Source of the DNA: Stenotrophomonas maltophilia
GTDB lineage: Bacteria > Pseudomonadota > Gammaproteobacteria > Xanthomonadales > Xanthomonadaceae
Length of the DNA stretch: 64,000 nucleotides
Direction of reading: 5' to 3'
Assembly (NCBI RefSeq): GCF_004920835.1
Contig: NZ_QFHO01000009.1
Coordinates: 1-64,000, forward strand
Shown here one piece after another: positions 1-7,912 of the stretch. Below the pieces are notes generated by a model that was given only the letters and a program-made list of their open reading frames with translations, did no database searches and was not told where the DNA came from. The translations under genes were made by a program, and so were the position numbers. Position 1 is the stretch's first letter; each line of letters starts with the position of its first letter.

Positions 1-153
1 ATCGTTGGCGGAGGGGAGGGGGTCAGGATGCGCGAGGGAACGCGAAAGGACGTGAAGAAACAAGGCGTTGCGCCATCCATTCGCGGATTTTAACCGCTTC
101 TGGTCTTTTTTTGATGCAACGCAGCATCCGGCGTTTCGCGGCACCTTCACCCG
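1..153. other. left-edge intergenic stretch, no gene seen
   Basis: No convincing coding sequence is visible before the first gene. The stretch ends at a GTAG palindromic repeat. It may hold upstream sequence of a gene lying left of the window, but nothing here proves that. Confidence 0.4.
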
Positions 154-176
154 GTAGCGCCAGGCCATGCCTGGCG
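154..176 (+). repeat. SMAG-type GTAG palindromic repeat (single)
   Basis: GTAG followed by an 8-bp perfect stem (CGCCAGGC / GCCTGGCG) around a CAT loop. This head and stem structure is that of the short palindromic repeats described in S. maltophilia genomes. It lies just beyond the stop codon of the minus-strand acetyltransferase gene. Confidence 0.8.
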
Positions 177-186
177 ACGCCTTCAA

Positions 187-633
187 TCAGACCAGCTCCA
201 GAATCTCGTCTCCGGCGTCGTCGATCTCACCGGTCGGGCGCCAGCCCAGGCGGCGGTAGAAGCCGTGAGAGCGCGAACGCGGGTCTGCCGAACAGGCCAG
301 GAACAGGCGCTGGTGGCCGGCGTCGCGGGTCAGGCTGACCACTTCCTGCAGCAGCTGCCGGCCGATGCCACGGCCTTCGTAGTCCGGCAGCAGGGCCAGT
401 ACCAGCACCTCGCCGCTGTCGCGGTCGGCGAAACAGTAGCCGGCCATGCGCTCGCCTTCCCAGGCAACACGACCGATCGAATCGCCTTCGGCGATGCCTG
501 CGGCCCAGCTCTGCTCGGTGATGCCCAGTTCTGCCAGTTGAGCGGCACTGAAGGCGTTCTCGCGGGTACGCCCGCGCAGGTCGATGCAGGCGGCGGCATC
601 GTCGGGGTGGGCATCGCGCACGGAGACGGGCAT
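187..633 (-). CDS. GNAT family N-acetyltransferase
   Basis: A 148-residue cytoplasmic acetyltransferase of the GNAT fold. The acetyl-CoA pyrophosphate-binding motif A is clear (LALLPDYEGRGIGRQLLQEV, i.e. the R-G-x-G-R type), followed by a motif-B-like FYRRLGWRPTGE near the C terminus. The substrate cannot be read from sequence; small amines, amino acids or peptide N termini are all possible for the family. The start is placed at the ATG giving MPVSVRDA because this is where homology to the GNAT N-terminal strand begins. Two in-frame ATGs lie 9 and 48 bases upstream, and no start has a strong ribosome site. It is monocistronic. Confidence 0.8.
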   Translation of the reverse strand: MPVSVRDAHPDDAAACIDLRGRTRENAFSAAQLAELGITEQSWAAGIAEGDSIGRVAWEGERMAGYCFADRDSGEVLVLALLPDYEGRGIGRQLLQEVVSLTRDAGHQRLFLACSADPRSRSHGFYRRLGWRPTGEIDDAGDEILELV

Positions 634-720
634 GCAGGACATCCATGTAGTGATTGGCCGATCAGTATGCGCATCACGCATGGACCGGGTGTGGAGGTTT
701 CGTGGAGATCCGATGGAGCA

Positions 721-803
721 AAAAGGGGACGGAGGGGATTAAGTCGTCTTTGTCCCGGATGTCATTTGGGTCTTAAGCGACTTAGTTCCCTCCGTCCCCT
801 TTT
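721..803. repeat. long inverted-repeat element, copy 1 (GGGGACGGAGGGG family)
   Basis: Two 26-base arms (721-746 and 778-803) are inverted copies with about three mismatches, around a 31-base spacer. The left arm contains GGACGGAGGGGATTAAGTCG. A second, perfect copy lies at 48705-48775. Here it lies between the start of the acetyltransferase gene and the end of argP. Confidence 0.85.
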
Positions 804-815
804 GGTGGCTCTTCA

Positions 816-1721
816 TCAACGCTTGCGCCGCACCAGCGCCGACGACGCCTCCAGCACTGCGCGGGTCAGCAGCGCCATGGTCTGCACGTCGCCCTTCCAG
901 TGCTGCCAGTACAGCGGCACGTCCTCCCACGCGCGCTGGCGAACGTAGACCAAGCGTCCGGCGTCCAGATGCCGCTTCACCAGCGGCAGCGGATTCATGG
1001 TCCAGCCCATGCCGCCCAGGTTGGCCTGCACAAAGGCACGGGTGGAGGGAATCCACCAGGTCGGTGCGGTGCTGGGCAGGTCGTCGCCGGCCATGCGCCT
1101 CGCAAAGCGTGACTGCATATCGTCCTTGCGGTTGAACACCAGTACCGGTGCCGTGGCCAGGGCCTGGGCGGTCACACCCTTGGCAAAATGGCGCTCGCGG
1201 AACTCCGGGGTGCAGGTGGCGGCATAGCGGATGCTGCCCAGCGCATGGATCTGGCAGCCCTGCACCGGCTCGTCCAGGGTGGTCACCGCACCCAGCACGG
1301 TGCCCTGGCGCAGCAGTTCGACGGTGTGGTCCTGATCTTCCACGCGCAGGTCCAGGGTGGTGCCGGTGCTCTGCGCGAACTGGAAGGCCGCCTGCGGGAA
1401 CCAGGTTTCCAGGCTGTCATGGTTCACCGCCACCGGGATGCTGGCCTGCGGCAGGTCCTCGTCGGCCAGGCCCATCCGGTGCAGCGCATCGTGCTCAAGC
1501 AGGGCGGTCTGTTCGGCCAGCTGCACCAGCACCTGGCCCTCGGCGGTGGCGGTGGCCGGAGTGCCACGCTTGACCAGCAGGCGGCCGACTCTGTCCTCCA
1601 GTGCCTTGACCCGCTGCGAGATGGCCGACGGCGTGACATTCAGCGACTGCGCGGCGCGGTCGAAGCTACCTTCGCGGATCACTGCAGCCAAGGCGCGCAG
1701 CTGGGCATGGTCGATACGCAT
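816..1721 (-). CDS. argP: LysR-family regulator, ArgP-like
   Basis: A 301-residue LysR-type transcription regulator, the normal length for ArgP/IciA. An N-terminal winged helix-turn-helix (about residues 4-60, containing SLNVTPSAISQRVKALE) is followed by a substrate-binding-like effector domain. In E. coli, ArgP senses arginine, lysine and canavanine and activates the exporter gene argO. The assignment rests on both the protein and its position: it is divergent from an ArgO-type exporter with a shared 137-base control region. The start is the ATG giving MRIDHAQLRAL; the frame is open further upstream, but that extension has no homology and runs through the control region. Confidence 0.88.
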   Translation of the reverse strand: MRIDHAQLRALAAVIREGSFDRAAQSLNVTPSAISQRVKALEDRVGRLLVKRGTPATATAEGQVLVQLAEQTALLEHDALHRMGLADEDLPQASIPVAVNHDSLETWFPQAAFQFAQSTGTTLDLRVEDQDHTVELLRQGTVLGAVTTLDEPVQGCQIHALGSIRYAATCTPEFRERHFAKGVTAQALATAPVLVFNRKDDMQSRFARRMAGDDLPSTAPTWWIPSTRAFVQANLGGMGWTMNPLPLVKRHLDAGRLVYVRQRAWEDVPLYWQHWKGDVQTMALLTRAVLEASSALVRRKR

Positions 1722-1735
1722 CGAATTAAGCTCTG

Positions 1736-1750
1736 CTAATGTTGGATTAG
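1736..1750. promoter_or_regulatory. LysR-type box between argP and argO
   Basis: A perfect interrupted palindrome, CTAAT-GTTGG-ATTAG, of the T-N11-A shape typical of LysR-regulator sites. It is 14 bases upstream of the argP start and about 110 bases upstream of argO. It is the natural candidate for ArgP binding, both for autoregulation and for argO activation; this is inferred from position and symmetry only. Confidence 0.6.
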
Positions 1751-1858
1751 TAAGTTTAGCTCGTCTTTTTAATGTTGCGGCGCGACAATGGCGCCAGTTC
1801 CGGTGCTGTCCGCCTTCGCGAGGCACCGTCCCCCAAGCAAGTAAAGGCAGTGAATCCC

Positions 1859-2494
1859 ATGTTCTCGGTCATCTCCGCCAGCACCGGCCTCGGTGCCTGG
1901 TTCTCTGGTGCAGCCACCGGCATCGGCTTGTTCGCCGTGGTCGGGGCCCAGAGCGCCTTCATTCTGCGCCAGGGCATCCTGCGCAAGCACATCGTGCCGG
2001 TGGTCGCCACCTGCGCGGCCATCGATGCCATCTTCATCTTCGCCAGCGTGGCCGGCCTGCGCACGCTGACCTCGGCGCTGCCGTGGCTGACCACCGCAGT
2101 GCTGTGGACCGGTGTCGCGTTCCTGGCCTGGTACGCGATGAAGTCGGCACGCCGTGCGATCGCCGGTGGCGGCGGCATGGGCGAGGCTGACAGCGACGAC
2201 GGCAGCCGCCGCGCGGTGCTGATGGCCGCAGTCGGTTTCTCGCTGATCAATCCGCACTTCTGGCTGGACATGATGGTGATCGGTTCGATCGCCGAGAACT
2301 TCGGCAATGCCCGCATGGCCTTCGCGGCCGGCGTGGTCACCGCCAGCTGCCTGTGGCTGACCGCGCAGGGTCTCGGCGCGCGCCTGCTGGCACCGTTGTT
2401 CACCAAGCCCAGCACCTGGCGCGTGCTGGATGGCACCATCGCCGTGATCCTCAGCATCCTGGCCCTCACTCTGGCGGTGCGCGGGGTCCATTGA
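1859..2494 (+). CDS. argO: LysE/ArgO family arginine exporter
   Basis: A 211-residue inner-membrane protein, exactly the length of E. coli ArgO. Five or six hydrophobic segments are visible, with the family hallmark near the N terminus (GIGLFAVVGAQSAFILRQGI) and the second hallmark GFSLINPHFWLD in the middle. ArgO exports L-arginine (and canavanine) and keeps the cytosolic Arg/Lys ratio in balance. It is divergent from argP, its expected activator, and is followed by a strong terminator, so it is a single-gene unit. The ATG start follows GTAAAGGCAG at a usable distance; an in-frame GTG lies 9 bases further upstream. Confidence 0.9.
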   Translation: MFSVISASTGLGAWFSGAATGIGLFAVVGAQSAFILRQGILRKHIVPVVATCAAIDAIFIFASVAGLRTLTSALPWLTTAVLWTGVAFLAWYAMKSARRAIAGGGGMGEADSDDGSRRAVLMAAVGFSLINPHFWLDMMVIGSIAENFGNARMAFAAGVVTASCLWLTAQGLGARLLAPLFTKPSTWRVLDGTIAVILSILALTLAVRGVH

Positions 2495-2548
2495 CCCGGC
2501 GCACGCCCCCCGAACCCACGTCCTGACTCTCTCTCCAAGGTAGTGGTA

Positions 2549-2581
2549 ACGACGGCACCGGCAACGGTGCCGTCGTTTTTT
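2549..2581 (+). terminator. intrinsic terminator of argO
   Basis: A perfect 12-bp stem (ACGACGGCACCG / CGGTGCCGTCGT) around GCAA, followed by a run of T. Confidence 0.92.
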
Positions 2582-2673
2582 GTGGGGCCGCTTCGTCCAC
2601 CTCTGGCGGGAAGCATCGGGGCCTGCCTAGAATCGGCGACCAGGACAAGGTGTCCGAAGGAGCAGGGGGAAGG

Positions 2674-4662
2674 ATGCGCAGGACGATGTTGGCGGCTGCA
2701 CTGGCCGCTCTGGGGTGCGTTGCCATGGGCAGCGTGGGTGCGGTGGATCTGTCGCAGTACGTGCGGCAGGAAGCCTTCACCGACATCAAGATTTCACCGA
2801 CTGGCGAGTACGTCGCGGCGACCGTGCCGCTGGAGGATGCCACCGCGATCGTGGTGCTGCGCCTCAAGGACAAGCAGATGGTCGGCAATTTCCGGCCACC
2901 GGACAAGAATCACGCCTACCAGTTCGATTGGGTCAGCGACGAGCGCCTGCTGATCGGCCTGGCCCAGAAGTGGGGTTCGCTTGACCAGCCCAACCCGACT
3001 GGCGAGCTGTACGCGATCAATGCCAATGGCAACCGCGGCGAGCTCTTGGTCGGCTATCGGGTGGAAAGCAAGGGGCCGGGCACCCTGATCCAGCCGAAGA
3101 AGGTGGAGGCCGTTGCCGCATTCCTGGCCGATGACCTGCCAGGCGACGAGCGCAATGTGCTGGTTACCGTGTGGCCGCTTGCCGAAGACCCCTTCACCCG
3201 TGTCGATCGGATGGACGTGACCAGCGGCCGTCGCTCGCGGGTGGCGTCGTCGCCAGTACGGCGTGGCGAGTTCACCACCGATGGTGCCGGCGAAGTCCGC
3301 TTCGTGCACGGCGCCGGCAGTGACAACGTCAACAAGCTCTACTTCCGTGAGCGTTCCGGCGACAACTGGAAGCTGATCAATGACGAAGCGGTCAGCAAGC
3401 GCATCGAAACCGCCATCGGTTTCTCCGCTGGTGACGGCCTGGCCTATCTCAATGTCGAGCAGGCGCAAGGGCCCAACGCGATCGTCAGCTGGAATCCGCA
3501 GACCGGTGAGCGCGCGACGCTGCTGCGCGACGAGGTGGTCAATCCGTACCGGATCATCCATCGACCCGGGACCCATGTGCCCGTGGGTGCGCTGTACCTC
3601 GGGGACAAGCCGCGGACCCGCTTCTTCGACGACAGTTCGGCCGAGGCGCGCCTGTACCGCAGTCTGGAGGCGGCATTCGGAAGCGCGGTCTACATCACCT
3701 CCAGTACCCGCGATGGTCGCGTTGTGCTGGTGGAGACCTGGTCGGGCGCGAACCCCGGCGATTTCTATCTGTACGATACAGTGGCACGCAAGGCCGAGCA
3801 CCTGATCAGCCGCAGTGAGTGGATCGATGTGGACCGCAGTGCCAGCGTGCGCCCGGTTGCATTGAAGGCTCGCGACGGACTGCCGCTGCATGGCTTCCTG
3901 ACCCTGCCGGCCGGCAGTGACGGGCGCAACCTGCCGATGGTGGTGATGCCGCATGGCGGCCCCTTCGACATCTTCGATTCGGGCCAGTACGACCGTGAAA
4001 CCCAGATGCTGGCCGCTGCCGGTTATGCCGTGCTGCAGGTCAATTTCCGTGGCTCCGGCAATTACGGCCGTGCGCATACCCAGGCCGGTGCGCAGCAGTG
4101 GGGCGCGGCGATGCAGGACGATGTCACCGATGCCACGCGCTGGGCGATCACCGAGGGCATCGCCGATGGCCGTCGCATCTGCATCTATGGCGCCAGTTAC
4201 GGGGCCTACTCGGCGATGATGGGCGCTGCCCGCGAGCCAGGCTTGTACCAGTGCGCGGCCGGCTATGTCGGTGTCTACGACCTGCCGATGATGTACACCC
4301 GCGGCGATATCCAGGACCGCGGTTCAGGTGTGACCTACCTGCGCGAATGGCTGGGAGATCCGGCCAAGCTGGGCGCGGTCTCGCCGGTGAACCTGGCCGA
4401 GCGGATCAAGGTACCGGTGTTCCTCGCAGCGGGTGGCGAAGACAAGCGCGCGCCGATCCAGCACACCGAGCGCATGGAAGCAGCGCTCAAGCGCGCTGGT
4501 ACCCCGGTGGAAAGCCTGTACTACAAGACAGAGGGCCATGGCTTCTACACCGAGGCCCACCGCAGCGAGTACTACGGCAAGCTGCTGGCCTTCCTGTCGC
4601 GCAGCCTGGGTGGCAAGACCGCGACCACCGCACCCGCGGCCGGCAAGGACAAGGCGCCCTGA
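2674..4662 (+). CDS. secreted S9-family serine peptidase (prolyl oligopeptidase-like)
   Basis: A 662-residue protein with an N-terminal signal peptide (RRTM then a hydrophobic stretch ending GSVGAVDL), a long beta-propeller-like middle region and a C-terminal alpha/beta hydrolase domain. The catalytic Ser is about residue 508 in GASYGAYSAMMG, the Asp about 590 in GGEDKRAP and the His about 622 in EGHGFYTEAH, in the order normal for clan SC. Family members cleave short peptides, often after proline or at acylated N termini; the exact specificity is not readable. The ATG at 2674 is preferred over an upstream GTG because it follows GGGGGAAGG and begins the signal peptide. Confidence 0.88.
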   Translation: MRRTMLAAALAALGCVAMGSVGAVDLSQYVRQEAFTDIKISPTGEYVAATVPLEDATAIVVLRLKDKQMVGNFRPPDKNHAYQFDWVSDERLLIGLAQKWGSLDQPNPTGELYAINANGNRGELLVGYRVESKGPGTLIQPKKVEAVAAFLADDLPGDERNVLVTVWPLAEDPFTRVDRMDVTSGRRSRVASSPVRRGEFTTDGAGEVRFVHGAGSDNVNKLYFRERSGDNWKLINDEAVSKRIETAIGFSAGDGLAYLNVEQAQGPNAIVSWNPQTGERATLLRDEVVNPYRIIHRPGTHVPVGALYLGDKPRTRFFDDSSAEARLYRSLEAAFGSAVYITSSTRDGRVVLVETWSGANPGDFYLYDTVARKAEHLISRSEWIDVDRSASVRPVALKARDGLPLHGFLTLPAGSDGRNLPMVVMPHGGPFDIFDSGQYDRETQMLAAAGYAVLQVNFRGSGNYGRAHTQAGAQQWGAAMQDDVTDATRWAITEGIADGRRICIYGASYGAYSAMMGAAREPGLYQCAAGYVGVYDLPMMYTRGDIQDRGSGVTYLREWLGDPAKLGAVSPVNLAERIKVPVFLAAGGEDKRAPIQHTERMEAALKRAGTPVESLYYKTEGHGFYTEAHRSEYYGKLLAFLSRSLGGKTATTAPAAGKDKAP

Positions 4663-4668
4663 CGCAAA

Positions 4669-4699
4669 GGGCGGCGGATGCTCGATCCGCCGCCCTGGC
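4669..4699. terminator. convergent terminator hairpin
   Basis: GGGCGGCGGAT pairs perfectly with ATCCGCCGCCC around a five-base loop. It is placed between two convergent genes (S9 peptidase and POT transporter) and can serve both. The T-run is weak (GGCTTTCC). Confidence 0.7.
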
Positions 4700-4717
4700 T
4701 TTCCACACGCGCGGAAA

Positions 4718-6472
4718 TTATTTCACCCCGTGCATCATCCGCTTCAGTAGTGGCGCAGCAATGAAGGCCAGCACCGCGCAGCCCAGGCCGATCCACATCA
4801 GCAGCCAGAACAGGTGGGCATAGGCGCCGGCCGCGGCCACCATGTCCAGCGATTCGCCTTCTGGCACCTCGATCGCGGCCAGCTTGCCGAACAGCGCGGC
4901 CAGCGTCTCCGAGAATGCGGTGGCCAGGAACCAGGTGCCCATCATCAGGCTCATCACCCGCGGCACGGCCAGCTGGGTCACCGCCGACAGGCCGACCGGC
5001 GACAGGCACATCTCACCGCTGGCCAGCAGGAAGTAGGCCAGCACCAGCCACCACACGCTGGCCATCTCGCCGGTGGCGCCGACCTGCTGTGCGGCCAGCG
5101 CCAGTGGCACGAACGACAGCGCGCCGATCACCAGGCCCCACGCTGATTTCACTGGCTTGCCCGGCTCCCAGCCGCGGCGGTCCATCCAGGTCCACAACGC
5201 CGCGAAGGCCGGTGCCAGCAGCACCAGGAACAGGCCGCCCAGGTAGGTCAGCGAACCGGCGGTCTGCGGAATCACCAGGCAGTCGCGCACCAGCAGCACC
5301 AGCATCAGCGCAACGATGCCGATGAAGAACGCACGCGGTGCGGTCGAGCCGGGGCGTCGTTCGGAAAGGCGCGCGCTGACCACGAAGCCCAGCGGCGCCA
5401 GCAGCAGCGAGATGATCGACCACGGCAGCGGCGTGCCGCCGGTGATCACCAGCGAGGGCACGATGTCCTTGGTCAGCAGGCGGTCGGTGAAGGTCACCCA
5501 CGAGCCGTAGGACTGCTCGTACATGGTGAAGAACACCAGCGCCATGAAGATCAGCACCATCAGCGCGATCATCTGCTGGCGCTGTACCGGCGTGCACTTG
5601 CTGCCGGTGAACCAGGCGAACCAGACCAGTACGCCGCCCAGCACCACCAGCATCAGCATCAGCGCCAGGCTGATTTCACCGCCCAGCGCGAACGCGCCGT
5701 TGCCGGCCGCCCACATCAGCCACGCGACCGGCAGCACACCGAGCACCGCGCACAGATAGATGAGCCATTCGCGCGGCAGGCCCAGCACCTTCTGCTTCAG
5801 CGCGGCCGGCTGCGGCGGTTCGGCATGGCCCTGCAGGTACTTCTGGCCCCACAGGAACATTGCCAGGCCGGCCAGCATGCCGATGCCGGCGGCACCGAAA
5901 CCGTACTTCCAGCCGTAGGCCTCGCCGAGGAAGCCACACACCAGCGACGAGAACAGCGCGCCAAGGTTGATGCCGGCGTAGAACAGCGAGAAGCCCGAAT
6001 CACGGCGCGGGTCGTCCTTGGCGTACAGCTTGCCGACGATGGTGGAGATGTTCGGCTTGAGGAAGCCGACGCCCATGATGATCAGCGCCAGCGACAGGTA
6101 GGTCACCGCCAGTGCCGAGGTATCGCGCACCACTTCGCCGTTGACCCGATAGGCGGCGTGACCCTCGAAGGCCATGCCCAGATGGCCGAGCACCAGCAGG
6201 ATGCCGCCGAACAGCACTGCCCGGCGCATGCCCAGCCAGCGGTCGGCCAGCATGCCGCCGAACACCGGAATGCAGTACACCAGGCCGCCATAAGCACCGA
6301 GCAGGTCCAGGCCGGCCTTGTCGCCGAACAGGTGGTACTTGGTCAGATACAGCAGCAGCAGCGCCTTCATGCCGTAGAAGGAGAAGCGCTCCCACATTTC
6401 GGTGAAGAAGCAGACGTAGACGCCCTTGGGATGGCCCAGGAAGTCGTTGGAAGCAGTAGCGGCAACGGTCAT
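4718..6472 (-). CDS. POT/PTR family proton-dependent peptide transporter
   Basis: A 584-residue inner-membrane carrier of the proton-dependent oligopeptide transporter branch of the major facilitator superfamily. The proton-coupling signature ExxER is present at the start of the first helix (FFTEMWERFSFYGM), and the PTR2 signature lies in the region GFLKPNISTIVGKLY followed by FSLFYAGINLGALFSSL. Twelve to fourteen hydrophobic segments are seen. It imports di- and tripeptides, which fits with the S9 peptidases encoded nearby. It begins at the ATG giving MTVAATASNDF; the next gene upstream on the same strand ends 90 bases away across a GTAG repeat. Confidence 0.9.
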   Translation of the reverse strand: MTVAATASNDFLGHPKGVYVCFFTEMWERFSFYGMKALLLLYLTKYHLFGDKAGLDLLGAYGGLVYCIPVFGGMLADRWLGMRRAVLFGGILLVLGHLGMAFEGHAAYRVNGEVVRDTSALAVTYLSLALIIMGVGFLKPNISTIVGKLYAKDDPRRDSGFSLFYAGINLGALFSSLVCGFLGEAYGWKYGFGAAGIGMLAGLAMFLWGQKYLQGHAEPPQPAALKQKVLGLPREWLIYLCAVLGVLPVAWLMWAAGNGAFALGGEISLALMLMLVVLGGVLVWFAWFTGSKCTPVQRQQMIALMVLIFMALVFFTMYEQSYGSWVTFTDRLLTKDIVPSLVITGGTPLPWSIISLLLAPLGFVVSARLSERRPGSTAPRAFFIGIVALMLVLLVRDCLVIPQTAGSLTYLGGLFLVLLAPAFAALWTWMDRRGWEPGKPVKSAWGLVIGALSFVPLALAAQQVGATGEMASVWWLVLAYFLLASGEMCLSPVGLSAVTQLAVPRVMSLMMGTWFLATAFSETLAALFGKLAAIEVPEGESLDMVAAAGAYAHLFWLLMWIGLGCAVLAFIAAPLLKRMMHGVK

Positions 6473-6531
6473 CGACGGCAGGGACAGCAGGAAAGGGCGC
6501 GATTATAGGCCCGTAACCGGCGCCGCACCCG

Positions 6532-6554
6532 GTAGCGCCGGGCCATGCCCGGCG
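6532..6554 (+). repeat. SMAG-type GTAG palindromic repeat (single)
   Basis: GTAG plus an 8-bp stem CGCCGGGC / GCCCGGCG with a CAT loop, in the gap between the POT transporter and the DUF1624 gene. Confidence 0.8.
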
Positions 6555-6561
6555 AACGGAG

Positions 6562-7710
6562 TCACAGGTACCGCAGCCACGCCAGATCGCGCCTTCGTGC
6601 CTTGAACCGCGCGAACGCCCGCGTCGGCGGATACATCACCACCGCCAGTGCACAGGCCACCAGCAGCAGGCCGCTGACCGAATCCAGCGCATACAGCTCG
6701 CCGTGGGTCGGGCCCCAGGCCGCCAGCGCCGCCAGATACAGCCCCTTCAGCACATACAGGTGCAGCAGGTAGAAGAACATCGGTGCTGCACCAATATCGG
6801 CCAATGGCTGCAGCGCACGTGCCAACGGCGGCCATTCGTACAGGCGCAACAGCAGCAGGCCCACGCCCAGCGTCAACAGCAGGAACTGCAGCGACGGCGG
6901 GTACTTGGTGAGGTTGAAGATGCTCAGCCAGGTACGCAGCGCGGTGGTCTGGTACTGCCAGGGGGAATCGCCGTATTCGTTGGCGAAGCGCAGCAATGCG
7001 AACAGGGCCAGCGCCCCCGCACCGGCCCTGAACAGCCAGCGCCGCCGCTGCTCCGGCGCGCGCTCGCGGGCGAACCACGGTCCCATCAGGTAACCCAGGG
7101 CGATCACTCCGATCCACGGCAGCACCGGGTAGGAGGTGCGCAATCGCAGTGTCCCGGCCTCGATCCAGTCGCGCTGGTGCAGCACCTTCCACAGTACTGC
7201 CAGCGCGCCATTGCCTTCCACGCGCACGCCGTCGAGCAGGTCATGGCCGGCCACCAGCGCAATTGCCAGCACCAGCAAGGCCGGGCGCGGCAGCCATAGC
7301 AGGCCGGCCAGCGCGATCATGCTGAGGCCGATAGCCCAGATCACCTGCAGGTACAACGTGTCCGGCGGCAGCTGGAAGGTCCAGGCGAAGTTGACCAGGG
7401 TCAGTTCCAGCACCACCAGGAACAGGCCGCGCTTGAGCAGGAAGGCGGCCGTGGCCCGTCGTGGATCCGGCTGGCGCTGGCCGTACAGCCAGGCCGACAG
7501 GCCGGTGAGCAGCACGAACGCTGGCGCGCACAGGTGGGCCAGCAGGCGGCAGGCGAACAGGGCGGGAGAGACCGTGGACGCATCCATCGGGTCGCTGACC
7601 TGGTACTGCAGGAAGAAGGTCTCGCGGACGTGGTCGAGCAGCATCAGCAGCATCACGGTGCCGCGCAGCTGGTCGATGGAGGCCAGGCGCGGGGCGGGGG
7701 AAGGGGGCAT
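6562..7710 (-). CDS. DUF1624 / HGSNAT-like multi-pass membrane protein
   Basis: About 382 residues with roughly ten hydrophobic helices. The N-terminal block RLASIDQLRGTVMLLMLLDHVRETFF is the conserved start of the DUF1624 family, related to the catalytic domain of heparan-alpha-glucosaminide N-acetyltransferase; members are membrane acyltransferases or of unknown function. No substrate can be assigned here. The frame stays open to a TTG 45 bases upstream (7755), but the ATG at 7710 matches the start of conservation. No clear ribosome site separates the options. Confidence 0.78.
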   Translation of the reverse strand: MPPSPAPRLASIDQLRGTVMLLMLLDHVRETFFLQYQVSDPMDASTVSPALFACRLLAHLCAPAFVLLTGLSAWLYGQRQPDPRRATAAFLLKRGLFLVVLELTLVNFAWTFQLPPDTLYLQVIWAIGLSMIALAGLLWLPRPALLVLAIALVAGHDLLDGVRVEGNGALAVLWKVLHQRDWIEAGTLRLRTSYPVLPWIGVIALGYLMGPWFARERAPEQRRRWLFRAGAGALALFALLRFANEYGDSPWQYQTTALRTWLSIFNLTKYPPSLQFLLLTLGVGLLLLRLYEWPPLARALQPLADIGAAPMFFYLLHLYVLKGLYLAALAAWGPTHGELYALDSVSGLLLVACALAVVMYPPTRAFARFKARRRDLAWLRYL

Positions 7711-7912
7711 GCGATGCAGGATGTGAAGGGGCAACAGAAAGATATAACATATCAATTGAGTTCATGCCCACTCCGGCTTTGCTGCATCGGTCGGTTGCCC
7801 GTGCATGTGCGGGTCCATCGCACCGCAGCATCGGGCCCCATCCTTTGGCACGCTGGACTTGCCGGAGCCTGAACGCTAGCGTGGCAGGGATTTTTTGCCA
7901 GCAGGGGCTTTC

